From positions 1-19,176 of the forward strand of contig JANRJF010000480.1 of the NCBI GenBank assembly GCA_033764095.1: DNA of 19,176 nucleotides, read 5' to 3'. The notes under the pieces were generated by a model. The model saw only the letters and a list, made by a program, of their open reading frames with translations, was not told the DNA's origin and did no database searches. The position numbers and the translations under genes were made by a program. Source of the stretch: JBDTMT01 sp033764095 (GTDB lineage Bacteria > Desulfobacterota > Binatia > HRBIN30 > CADEER01). This document shows positions 1-6,536 of this stretch, in pieces; within the stretch, counting starts at the first letter, position 1; each line of letters begins with the position of its first letter.

Positions 1-1
1 G

Positions 2-499
2 GCGCTGGCGCACGCCGCGCGCGGCCTCGACCCGGCGGCGCGCGCCCGCTTCCTGGCGCCGCGCGCCCGCTTGTACACCGCCGACTGGGTCGACTGCCCG
101 CTCGCCGAGCGCGGCGAGCGACGCTGCCGCGTCGGCGTCAACGACCCCGGCGGCAGCATCGAGGCGGTGCGCTACCCGGCCGACGATCCGCGCCTGGCGC
201 GCGTCGAGCGCGGCGGCGGCCCGTCGCGTGATGCCACCCCCGACCTGCTGCGCGTCGCCATCGGCGACGGCGTCGAGACCGTCGCCGGCGCCGCGCAGCC
301 GGACGGCGTCGGCGTGCTGATCGACGCCGATCGGCACCGCGCCCTGGTCGGCACGCCGAACGCCATCGCCTCGACCTACGTCCAGCTGCTCTTCCTCGAC
401 GGCCGCGGCCTGCGGCACTTCACCAAGCTCGACGACCGCAGCGGCGCCTGGAATCGGCGCGTCGCCAGCTGGCGGATCGACTGGGACGCGCCGCGTTGA
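2..499 (+). CDS. C-terminal part of an unidentified protein, open at the left edge
   Basis: The frame is open from base 2 to the TGA at 497-499, so the gene starts outside the window. An internal TTG at 71 is possible, but the upstream codons are equally coding-like, so I treat this as a 3' fragment of about 165 residues. The visible part is soluble and rich in Arg, Asp and Gly, with no membrane segment. Near the end it reads ASTYVQLLFLDGRGL followed by RHFTKLDD. That arrangement faintly resembles the extreme C-terminus of STT3/AglB/PglB-type oligosaccharyltransferases. The next two genes are an ALG2-like glycosyltransferase and a flippase-like ABC exporter, which makes the idea attractive. 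The WWDYG catalytic motif would lie outside the window. Being coding is fairly sure; the function is a guess. Confidence 0.6.
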   Translation, partial: ALAHAARGLDPAARARFLAPRARLYTADWVDCPLAERGERRCRVGVNDPGGSIEAVRYPADDPRLARVERGGGPSRDATPDLLRVAIGDGVETVAGAAQPDGVGVLIDADRHRALVGTPNAIASTYVQLLFLDGRGLRHFTKLDDRSGAWNRRVASWRIDWDAPR

Positions 500-515
500 T
501 CGCAATGAGGTGTCC

Positions 516-582
516 CTCATCACCACGACACGGCGGCACAACGACCTCCCGGGTCGTGGTGTCGTGGTGCCGTGGTGGTGAG
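516..582. repeat. Palindromic intergenic element, CACCACGACAC family, copy 1
   Basis: Two arms of 30 bases (516-545 and 553-582) match as an inverted repeat at 24 of 30 positions around a 7-base loop. The arms are built from a short reiterated word (CACCACGACAC and variants). A second copy of the same family lies at 4041-4106. It fills most of the gap between the stop at 499 and the GTG at 610, and could fold in RNA as a terminator or processing hairpin, though no T-run follows it. Confidence 0.8.
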
Positions 583-609
583 ATCCCGCCAGGGCGAGGC
601 TAGCGCCGC

Positions 610-1782
610 GTGCGCGTCGCGATCCTGCATCCCGACCTCGGCATCGGCGGCGCCGAGCGCCTGGTGGTGGACGTCGCGCTCGGGCTGCGCGCCTACGGCC
701 ACCAGGCGGTGATCCACACCGCCCGCCACGATCCGGCGCACGCCTTCGCGGCGACCTGCGACGGGCGCGTCGACGTGCGCGTGCACGGCCGCTGGTTGCC
801 GCTGCACATCGGCGGCGCCCTGCGCGCGCCGGCGGCGGTGGCGCGCATGCTGGCGGTGGCGCGCGGGGCACTCGGCGAGCCGTGCGACGCGCTGTTCTGC
901 GACGTGCTGTCGCACTACCTGCCACTGCTGCGGCGCGTCGCCAAGCGGCCGATCGTCTTCTACGGCCACTACCCCGACCTGCTCCTGACGCCGCCGCGCG
1001 TACCGCGCTGGTACCGCGCCTACCGCCGCCCGCTCGACCGTTGGGAGGAGTCGGGCCTGCTCGCCGCCGATCGCGTCCTGGTCAACAGCGCGTTCACCGC
1101 CGCCGCCTTCGACCGCGCCTTCCCGCGCCTCGGCGGTCCGCCGCCGGTGATGCACCCAAGCGTCGCACTGCCGCCGCGCGGCGCGCCGCCGCCGTCGCAG
1201 TGCACGCTGCTGCTCAGCCTCAGCCGCCTGGTGCCCGGCAAGAACCACCGCCTGGCGCTGGAGGCGTTCGCCCAGCTGTGCGCGCAGCTGCCGGCCGAGC
1301 GCGCCGCCGCGCAGCGCCTGGTCATCGCCGGCGGCTACGACCCGCGCCTGCCCGAGGCCGTCCGCTACGTCGCCGAGCTGGAGGCGCGCGCCACCGCGCT
1401 CGGCCTCCGCCCGCAGGTCCGCATCCGCCGCTCGCCGAGCGACGCCGAATGCCAGGCGCTGTACGCCAGTGCGCGCGCCGTGCTCTTCGCCTCGACCAAC
1501 GAGCACTTCGGCTACGTGCCGCTGGAGGCGATGGCGATGGAACGTCCGGTGATCGCGCCCGACTCCGGCGGACCGCGCGAGACGGTGCGCGACGGCGAGA
1601 CCGGCTTTCTCTGCGCGCCGACGCCGCAGGCGTTCGCTGCCGCGGCACGCCGCCTGGTCGAGGACGGCACGTTCGCCGATCGGCTCGGCGCCGCCGGACG
1701 GCAACGCGTCGCGCAGCACTTCAGCTTCGATCGTTTCGCCGCGCAGCTCGACACACTGCTGCGCTCGCTGCGCCCCGACTAG
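610..1782 (+). CDS. Family 4 glycosyltransferase, ALG2-like mannosyltransferase
   Basis: 390 residues from a GTG start. The N-terminus has the ALG2-type opening HPDLGIGGAERLVVD (residues 7-21), with the GT-B glycine loop. The middle region with FYGHYPDLLLT, the YRRPLDRWEE stretch and ADRVLVNSAFT follows the order seen in eukaryotic and bacterial ALG2 proteins. The C-terminal Rossmann half carries the GT4 EX7E motif (E298 to E306), followed by DSGGPRETV and GETGFL. ALG2 adds alpha-1,3/1,6 mannose from GDP-mannose to a lipid-linked oligosaccharide on the cytoplasmic face. The sugar used here cannot be read from sequence and could differ. The shine-dalgarno is weak (a GGCGAGG run about 8 bases upstream). 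The gene sits between a possible oligosaccharyltransferase tail and an ABC exporter on the same strand. Family assignment is firm; substrate is inferred. Confidence 0.92.
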   Translation: MRVAILHPDLGIGGAERLVVDVALGLRAYGHQAVIHTARHDPAHAFAATCDGRVDVRVHGRWLPLHIGGALRAPAAVARMLAVARGALGEPCDALFCDVLSHYLPLLRRVAKRPIVFYGHYPDLLLTPPRVPRWYRAYRRPLDRWEESGLLAADRVLVNSAFTAAAFDRAFPRLGGPPPVMHPSVALPPRGAPPPSQCTLLLSLSRLVPGKNHRLALEAFAQLCAQLPAERAAAQRLVIAGGYDPRLPEAVRYVAELEARATALGLRPQVRIRRSPSDAECQALYASARAVLFASTNEHFGYVPLEAMAMERPVIAPDSGGPRETVRDGETGFLCAPTPQAFAAAARRLVEDGTFADRLGAAGRQRVAQHFSFDRFAAQLDTLLRSLRPD

Positions 1783-2101
1783 CGTACCGTCGTCGAGCAT
1801 GCATGCCACGCCCTGCGCCGGCACGGACGACACGGAAGCAGGCTGCGGATTACACGGAGACGGCGATCGAGTTTTCAATCTGATCTCCCTGTCCGCTGTG
1901 TCTCCGTGCCCTCCGTGAGATCCGTGGCCATGCCCCGCGCGTGACGCGTGCGTCCGCTCAGCCCGGCTCCGCCTCGGCTGACGCGGGAGGTGGGCGAGTC
2001 CCTGCAACCCGGACTGCCGCGCCAGCCTTCGCCGCGCTCCCGCGCGGCGGCGATCTTTGTCAGATCGAGGCGAGTGTGCTGTTGCTCTGCCGGGCCCGCG
2101 C
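1783..2101. other. 319-base gap without a gene
   Basis: The gap between the glycosyltransferase and the ABC exporter contains one palindromic repeat (1845-1928) and a stretch with no convincing reading frame. The bases just before the ATG at 2102 show no clear Shine-Dalgarno. A small hairpin (CGATCT-TTGTC-AGATCG) lies at 2051-2067. I see nothing else identifiable. Confidence 0.5.
1845..1928. repeat. Palindromic intergenic element, CACGGAG/CTCCGTG family
   Basis: The left arm GCGGATTACACGGAG (1845-1859) is mirrored by CTCCGTGAGATCCGTGGC at 1911-1928 with two to three mismatches. Immediately inside the right arm, TCTCCGTG (1901-1908) provides a second inverted copy of the CACGGAGA word. The right half therefore holds three reiterated CCGTG words. 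AT-rich loop bases (GTTTTCAATC) stand out from the surrounding GC-rich DNA. Only one copy occurs in this window. Confidence 0.65.
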
Positions 2102-3913
2102 ATGACCATTCGCAAGATTCTCAGCGCCTGTGTCGCCATGGTGCCGGCCGAGCGCCGCCCCGGCTGGGCCGCGCTGCCGGTGCTGGCCCTGGTCACCGCG
2201 CTCGCCGAGGCGGGCGCCGCCGCGGCGGTGTTCGGCCTGATCACGCTGGTCGGCGACCCGACGCAGATGTCGCGCATCCCGATCGCCGCCTGGCTGGCGG
2301 CGCGCATGCCCGACCGTCAACCGCAGGAGCTGATCGTCATCCTGGCGCTGCTGGTCGTCGTCTACCACGTCGGCAAGAGCGCGCTGGTCGTCTGGACGCA
2401 GTACCTGCGCCACCGCATCGTCGGCGAGTCGAGCGCCGCGCTGGCCTCGGCGATGCTGCGCGGCTACCTGCTGGCGCCCTACCCGTTCCACTTCCGCCGC
2501 CATTCGGCCGAGCTCATCCGCAACACGACGCTGAACGTCGACGCGGTATTCGTCGCCCTCGCCGCCGCCGCGTCGATCCTCTCCGAGCTGCTGGTCGGCG
2601 CCGGCATCATCGCCGTGCTGCTCGCCGCCTCGCCGCTGGTGACGCTGATCGCCGGCGTCCTGCTGGTCGGCCTGACGCTCGCGCTGCTGCTCGCCACCCG
2701 CCGCATGGCCGAGCGGGCCGGCGGCGCCGTGCACGAGCTCAGCCGCGAGATGCTGCAGACCCTGCAGCACGCGCTCGGTGCGCTGAAGGAGATCAAGGCG
2801 CTCGGCCGCGAGGACTTCTTCACCCGCGCCTACGCCGAGCAGCAGCGCGCCCGCCTGCAGCTCGGCTACGTCGGCGTGACGCTCGACGCGCTGCCGCCGC
2901 TGGTGTTCGAGACCGTCTTCGTCTGCGGCGCCCTCTTGGTGATCGCCCTGCTCAGCGCCACCGGCCGCATCGGCGCCGGCGGCCTGCCGCTGCTCGGCCT
3001 GTTCGCCTACGCCGGCTTCCGCATCGTGCCGATGGCCAACCGCATCACCTGGCGGCTGAACGAGATCCGCGGCCGCGAAGCGCCGGTGCGGGCGCTCTAC
3101 CGCGACTTCCGCCTGTTCACCGGGCACGCGCAGACCGACGCGGCACACGACACGCCGGTGAGCTTCCGCGCCACACTCGCACTGGAGGGCGTGTCGTACA
3201 CCTACCCGGAGACCGCCGGCCCGGCGCTGCGCGGCGTGACGCTCGCCATCCGCCGCGGCGAGGCGCTGGCGGTGTTCGGCCCGACCGGGGCGGGAAAGAG
3301 CACGTTGATCGATCTGGTCGTCGGCCTGCTGCCGCCGACCAGCGGCCGCGTCACCGTCGACGGCGTCGACCTCGCCGGCCGCGAATCCGCCTGGCGGCGG
3401 CACGTCGGCTACGTCCCGCAGACCATCGTGCTGCTCGACGACAGCCTGCGCCGCAACGTCGCGCTCGGCATCCCGCCGCACGAGATCGACCCGCAGCGCC
3501 TCACCGCCGCGCTGCGCATCGCCCAGCTCGACGCGTTCGTCGCGACCCTGCCGGAGGGCCTCGACACGCGCGTCGGCGAGCGCGGCGTGCGGCTCTCCGG
3601 CGGCGAGCGCCAGCGCGTCGGCATCGCCCGCGCCCTCTACCACGACCCCGACGTGGTGGTGCTCGACGAGGCCACCGCGGCGCTCGACGCCGCCACCGAG
3701 ACGGCATTGACCGACGCGCTGCGCGCCCTGCACGGCCGCAAGACGGTGCTGCTGATCAGCCACCGCCTCGCCACCGTGCGCGCCTGCGACCGCATCGCGC
3801 TGATCAGCGGCGGCACGCTGCTCGACTGCGGCACCGCCGACGAGCTGCAGGCGCGCAGCGCCGAGTTCCGCCGCCTGGCCAACGCGACCCCGGCGCAGGC
3901 GCGCTCGGCGTAG
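2102..3913 (+). CDS. ABC exporter, fused membrane and ATPase domains, PglK/MsbA type
   Basis: 603 residues from the ATG at 2102; a TTG 45 bases upstream in frame is less likely. Residues 1 to about 330 form a six-helix exporter domain with hydrophobic segments near 20-45, 75-95, 145-165, 170-195, 265-290 and 295-315. The nucleotide-binding domain has Walker A GPTGAGKST (from G393), a Q-loop (YVPQ), signature LSGGERQ (498-504), Walker B VVVLDEAT (518-525) and the H-loop histidine H554. All ATPase residues are intact, so one gene product should homodimerise in the inner membrane. The layout and the DSLRRNVALG and SHRLATVRACDRI segments resemble PglK-type flippases of lipid-linked oligosaccharides and related lipid exporters. 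The preceding ALG2-like gene supports a lipid-linked glycan as cargo, but a lipid A or drug exporter cannot be excluded. Confidence 0.9.
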   Translation: MTIRKILSACVAMVPAERRPGWAALPVLALVTALAEAGAAAAVFGLITLVGDPTQMSRIPIAAWLAARMPDRQPQELIVILALLVVVYHVGKSALVVWTQYLRHRIVGESSAALASAMLRGYLLAPYPFHFRRHSAELIRNTTLNVDAVFVALAAAASILSELLVGAGIIAVLLAASPLVTLIAGVLLVGLTLALLLATRRMAERAGGAVHELSREMLQTLQHALGALKEIKALGREDFFTRAYAEQQRARLQLGYVGVTLDALPPLVFETVFVCGALLVIALLSATGRIGAGGLPLLGLFAYAGFRIVPMANRITWRLNEIRGREAPVRALYRDFRLFTGHAQTDAAHDTPVSFRATLALEGVSYTYPETAGPALRGVTLAIRRGEALAVFGPTGAGKSTLIDLVVGLLPPTSGRVTVDGVDLAGRESAWRRHVGYVPQTIVLLDDSLRRNVALGIPPHEIDPQRLTAALRIAQLDAFVATLPEGLDTRVGERGVRLSGGERQRVGIARALYHDPDVVVLDEATAALDAATETALTDALRALHGRKTVLLISHRLATVRACDRIALISGGTLLDCGTADELQARSAEFRRLANATPAQARSA

Positions 3914-4040
3914 AGATCGAGATGCCCGGCGAACTGCGCGGCATCCGCACCGGGTGTTGCGCGATCTCGCCGGCGCGCCCCCTTTCTCCGACCCACGCGC
4001 CGCCGCTGTTGAGCTGCGGCGCTTCCTCGACGCGCTGTAA

Positions 4041-4106
4041 CCACCACGACACCACGGCACAACGACTGTCGTTGCGTGTCGTGGTGCCGTGGTGTCGTAG
4101 TGGTGG
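4041..4106. repeat. Palindromic intergenic element, CACCACGACAC family, copy 2
   Basis: The left part CCACCACGACACCACGGCAC (4041-4060) is found inverted in 4080-4106, with a 3-base insertion near the outer end and a short loop containing TGTCGTT. It is the same family as 516-582, and the two copies bracket the glycosyltransferase and ABC exporter genes. It lies between the 3' ends of the ABC exporter (+) and the acyl-CoA dehydrogenase (-), ending 2 bases before the latter's stop codon. A bidirectional terminator role is possible. Confidence 0.8.
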
Positions 4107-4108
4107 AT

Positions 4109-5143
4109 CTACGCAGCGGACCGGAAGCCCGCCACCAGCGCGTCGAGCGCGGCGCGGCGCGGGCCGAGGGTGGTGTCGAAGGCGCGCGAGCGTTTGACGA
4201 ACAGGTGTGCGTCGCACTCCCAGGTGAAGCCCATGCCGCCGTGGTTCTGCACGTTGTCGGCGGCGTTCTGCAGGTAGGCGTTGGCGCACAGCACTTTCGC
4301 CACCTGCGTCTGGAAGTCGGCGTCGGCGGCGCCGTCGCGCACCGCCACCGCCGCGTAGGTCGTCGCGCTGCGCGCCACCTCGGCGCGCACCGCCATGTCG
4401 GCGCAGCGATGCTTGACCGCCTGGAACGAGCCGATCGGCTTGCCGAACTGCTGGCGCACCTTGGCGTACTCGACCGACTGCTCGACGGTGCGGGCGATGC
4501 CGCCCACCGCTTCGGCGCAGTGCAGCACGCTGGCGGCGCGGCGCAGCGCCGCCGCCGGCGTCGGCAGCGCGACGGCGGGCGCGCGCTCGAAGTGCACGCG
4601 GCCGGCCGGGTTGGTGGCGTCGAGGCTCGGGCCGGCGTCGACCTGCACGCCGGCGTCGCGCGGCACGAACCAGGCGCTGTCGCCGTCGACGACCAGGAAC
4701 GCGTCCGCCAGCCCCGCGCCCAGCACCGCCTCGCGCCGGCCGGACAACGTGCCGCCGTCGGCGCGCAGCGCGCCGCCCCAGGCGTCGAGGCAGAGCGCGA
4801 CGCGCAGCTCGCCGGCGACGACGCGCGGCAGCGCCGCGTGCCCGGCGTCGGCCAGCGCTCGCGCCGCCAGCACGGAGCCGAGCCACGGTCCCGGCGCCAG
4901 CACCCGCCCGAGCTCCTCGAACAGCACCATCTCCTCGGTCAGCGCGTAGCCGGCGCCGCCCGCCGACTCGGGCAGCGCCAGGCCGAAGAAGCCCAGCTCG
5001 GCGGCCGCGCGCCACAGCGCGTCGAACGCCGCGGGCTCGGCGCCGCACAGCGCGCGCACGCGCGCCATCGGCAGCTCGGCATCGAGAAAGGCGCGCACCG
5101 AATCGCGGATCGCATCCTGTTCGGCGGTCGGCATCAGATCCAT
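4109..5143 (-). CDS. Acyl-CoA dehydrogenase family protein, short partner-subunit type
   Basis: 344 residues from the ATG at 5143, preceded by a GAGGT Shine-Dalgarno. The N-terminal helical domain, with FGLALPESAGGAG, and the C-terminal helical domain of acyl-CoA dehydrogenases are clear. The latter has YAKVRQQFGKPIGSFQAVKH near residues 225-244 and NHGGMGFTWE near 298-307, which bind the ADP half of FAD. The middle domain is short and degenerate: where full-size enzymes have a T/S-E-P-G-x-GSD flavin motif, this protein reads LCLDAWGGAL. That pattern is known in one partner of heteromeric dehydrogenases such as the mycobacterial FadE/ChsE pairs acting on steroid or other bulky acyl-CoAs. I infer it works with a larger subunit. 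The full-size enzyme at 17705-18916 is 12.5 kb away, so pairing with it is unproven. Confidence 0.88.
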   Translation of the reverse strand: MDLMPTAEQDAIRDSVRAFLDAELPMARVRALCGAEPAAFDALWRAAAELGFFGLALPESAGGAGYALTEEMVLFEELGRVLAPGPWLGSVLAARALADAGHAALPRVVAGELRVALCLDAWGGALRADGGTLSGRREAVLGAGLADAFLVVDGDSAWFVPRDAGVQVDAGPSLDATNPAGRVHFERAPAVALPTPAAALRRAASVLHCAEAVGGIARTVEQSVEYAKVRQQFGKPIGSFQAVKHRCADMAVRAEVARSATTYAAVAVRDGAADADFQTQVAKVLCANAYLQNAADNVQNHGGMGFTWECDAHLFVKRSRAFDTTLGPRRAALDALVAGFRSAA

Positions 5144-5161
5144 GCAGGTACCTCGGAAAAC

Positions 5162-5245
5162 GAATTCACCAGAGAGACACAGAGGCAGCGAGAGGAATCA
5201 AGAGCGAGATCCTTCTCCGTGCCTCTGTGACTCTGTGGTGAATTC
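5162..5245. repeat. Near-perfect 26-base inverted repeat, CAGAGG/CCTCTG family
   Basis: The arms at 5162-5187 and 5220-5245 match at 24 of 26 positions and end in GAATTCACC / GGTGAATTC. The loop is 32 bases (5188-5219). The arms contain reiterated CTCTGTG words. The element fills the gap between two minus-strand genes, just downstream of the stop at 5250 and upstream of the start at 5143. It could terminate or attenuate transcription between them. Confidence 0.85.
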
Positions 5246-5249
5246 CGAT

Positions 5250-6446
5250 CTACTTGGCTTTGAAGAACGTCGCGTCCTGCTTGACGATGGTCGAGAGGGC
5301 GGCGGAGATGCACTGCGGCGCGTCGTTGCCGCGCAGCTGCACGGTGACGCTGGTGGCGCTCTGCAGCGCCGCGGCCACCGCGGGCAGGTTGGGCCCCTTG
5401 CCCTTCACCAGTGCCTTCGACTTGCCGGCCTCGCCGCCCTTCAGCTGCAGCTTGAAGATGCCGTCGGCAGCGAGCGCGTCATCCTTGTACTTGTAGCCCT
5501 TGCCGTCTGGCGGCATGCCGCCGAGATCGGCCCAGCAGGCGGCGCTGCCACAGGTGTCGCCGGCGCGATCCACGTCGTACTCGGCGACCAGCGCGCCTGC
5601 CGTCCCGCCATAGACGCACAGGCTGTAGGCGGTGCCGCCGCCGCCGAGCGGGTTGCCGAAGTCGGTCTGCGTCAACGCCGGGCCGCCGATGAACTTGGCG
5701 AGCAGCTTCTCTTTGCCGGCCGGCGCTTCCTTGCTCTGGAAGAGGGCCTTCGCGGCATTGCCGCAGGCGCCGTCGGGCGTCGCCGGGCAGCCCGGCGGAT
5801 TGCACGGCGTGGTCGACGGCAGCGACGCGCTGGCGGCGGCGTTGTTCTTCGGCGTCAGCGTGTCGCTGCAGGTGAAGTCGCTGCTGTTGTTGTTCGACTG
5901 GGCGACGCGCTGCAGGCTGTGGCCGTCGCCGTTCGCCGTCGTCGCGGTGCCGATCAGCGGATTGCTCGGCCCGCTGTAGGTGCCGTAGGCGAGGCAGTCG
6001 ACGTAGTTGGTGAAGACGGTGCGGCTCCAACTCCCCGGTGCGGCAGGCGACACGCCGCCACCGCCGCCGAAGCAGACCATGCCGCCGCCGCTCGGCAGGA
6101 TGCCCGCTGGCATGATGAAGTCGGCGGTGACGCCACTGGCGGTCTGGAATGCGGTGGTCGCCACCAGCCAGGTCACCCCGGCGCCGCTCGCGGCGACGTT
6201 GCTCGGCACCACCAGGATGTCGCCGACGTAGGCGCCGCTGCTGTCGAAGGCGGCGAGCACGCTGTTCTGGACGAAGTTCTGGAAGCTGCCGAGCATGCGG
6301 ATCTCGATGAACTGCGCGGCGGGGTTGCCGCCGTAGCTCGTACCGACCTCGTCGATGACGGCGAGATGGAACAACCCGTTGGACGGCGTGCTGGCGATCA
6401 CCAGAGCCAGCAGGCCGACGACGACCCCGAGCGTGCGACGGCGCAT
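5250..6446 (-). CDS. Secreted protein with lamin-tail-like N-terminus and a Gly/Lys-rich C-terminal domain
   Basis: 398 residues. I choose the ATG at 6446 because a purine-rich GGGGGGAAGG lies right before it and a signal peptide starts there (MRRRTLGVVVGLLALVIAS); a longer frame from 6497 would add 17 unlikely residues. After cleavage comes a region (about 28-190) with VIDEVGTSYGGNPAAQFIEI, an arrangement like lamin-tail domains in bacterial surface proteins, then N-S-rich repeats and a Cys-containing linker (CNPPGCPATPDGACG). The last 165 residues form a second domain: LLAKFIGG, YSLCVYGG, CGSAACWADLG, GYKYKD, LVKGKGPNLP, VTVQLRGNDAPQC and a final FKAK. I recall similar unnamed C-terminal domains in other environmental deltaproteobacterial secreted proteins. 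No enzyme motif is visible; a surface or extracellular role is inferred. Confidence 0.8.
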   Translation of the reverse strand: MRRRTLGVVVGLLALVIASTPSNGLFHLAVIDEVGTSYGGNPAAQFIEIRMLGSFQNFVQNSVLAAFDSSGAYVGDILVVPSNVAASGAGVTWLVATTAFQTASGVTADFIMPAGILPSGGGMVCFGGGGGVSPAAPGSWSRTVFTNYVDCLAYGTYSGPSNPLIGTATTANGDGHSLQRVAQSNNNSSDFTCSDTLTPKNNAAASASLPSTTPCNPPGCPATPDGACGNAAKALFQSKEAPAGKEKLLAKFIGGPALTQTDFGNPLGGGGTAYSLCVYGGTAGALVAEYDVDRAGDTCGSAACWADLGGMPPDGKGYKYKDDALAADGIFKLQLKGGEAGKSKALVKGKGPNLPAVAAALQSATSVTVQLRGNDAPQCISAALSTIVKQDATFFKAK

Positions 6447-6474
6447 GAGCCTTCCCCCCTTGTTGCGACTGGGT

Positions 6475-6489
6475 CGGACCCTAGGTCCG
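6475..6489. promoter_or_regulatory. Palindrome in a divergent promoter region
   Basis: CGGACC-CTA-GGTCCG is a perfect 6-base inverted repeat with a 3-base spacer. It sits in the 90-base gap between two divergent starts (6446 on minus, 6537 on plus). Its central position fits an operator for a dimeric regulator serving both genes. No clear -35/-10 pair can be read in this GC-rich gap. Confidence 0.4.
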
Positions 6490-6536
6490 TGGCGCAAGTA
6501 GAGTCAACTCGGTCGGCGCGCTATCACCGCCCGGCC

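Noticed and set aside
520..2307. 595-codon open frame on the minus strand opposite the glycosyltransferase
   Set aside because: It is Arg/Ala/Gly-rich without domains and lies opposite a gene with clear GT4 motifs; a typical shadow in very GC-rich DNA.
2060..4060. 666-codon minus-strand frame opposite the ABC exporter
   Set aside because: Low-complexity Gln/Gly/Asp/Ala composition from reading complementary GC-rich codons; no recognisable domain.
516..4106. Composite transposon bounded by the CACCACGACAC elements
   Set aside because: No transposase lies between them, the elements are short palindromes rather than insertion sequences, and no target duplication is evident. Kept only as a low-grade finding.
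1948..4197. 749-codon plus-strand frame overlapping the ABC exporter
   Set aside because: Its composition is dominated by Arg, Pro and Ala and it has no motifs, while the other frame holds every ABC transporter motif.
5142..6536. Upstream extension of the propeller lipoprotein frame
   Set aside because: The frame is open but overlaps the opposite-strand secreted gene; the lipoprotein signal beginning at 6537 fixes the start.
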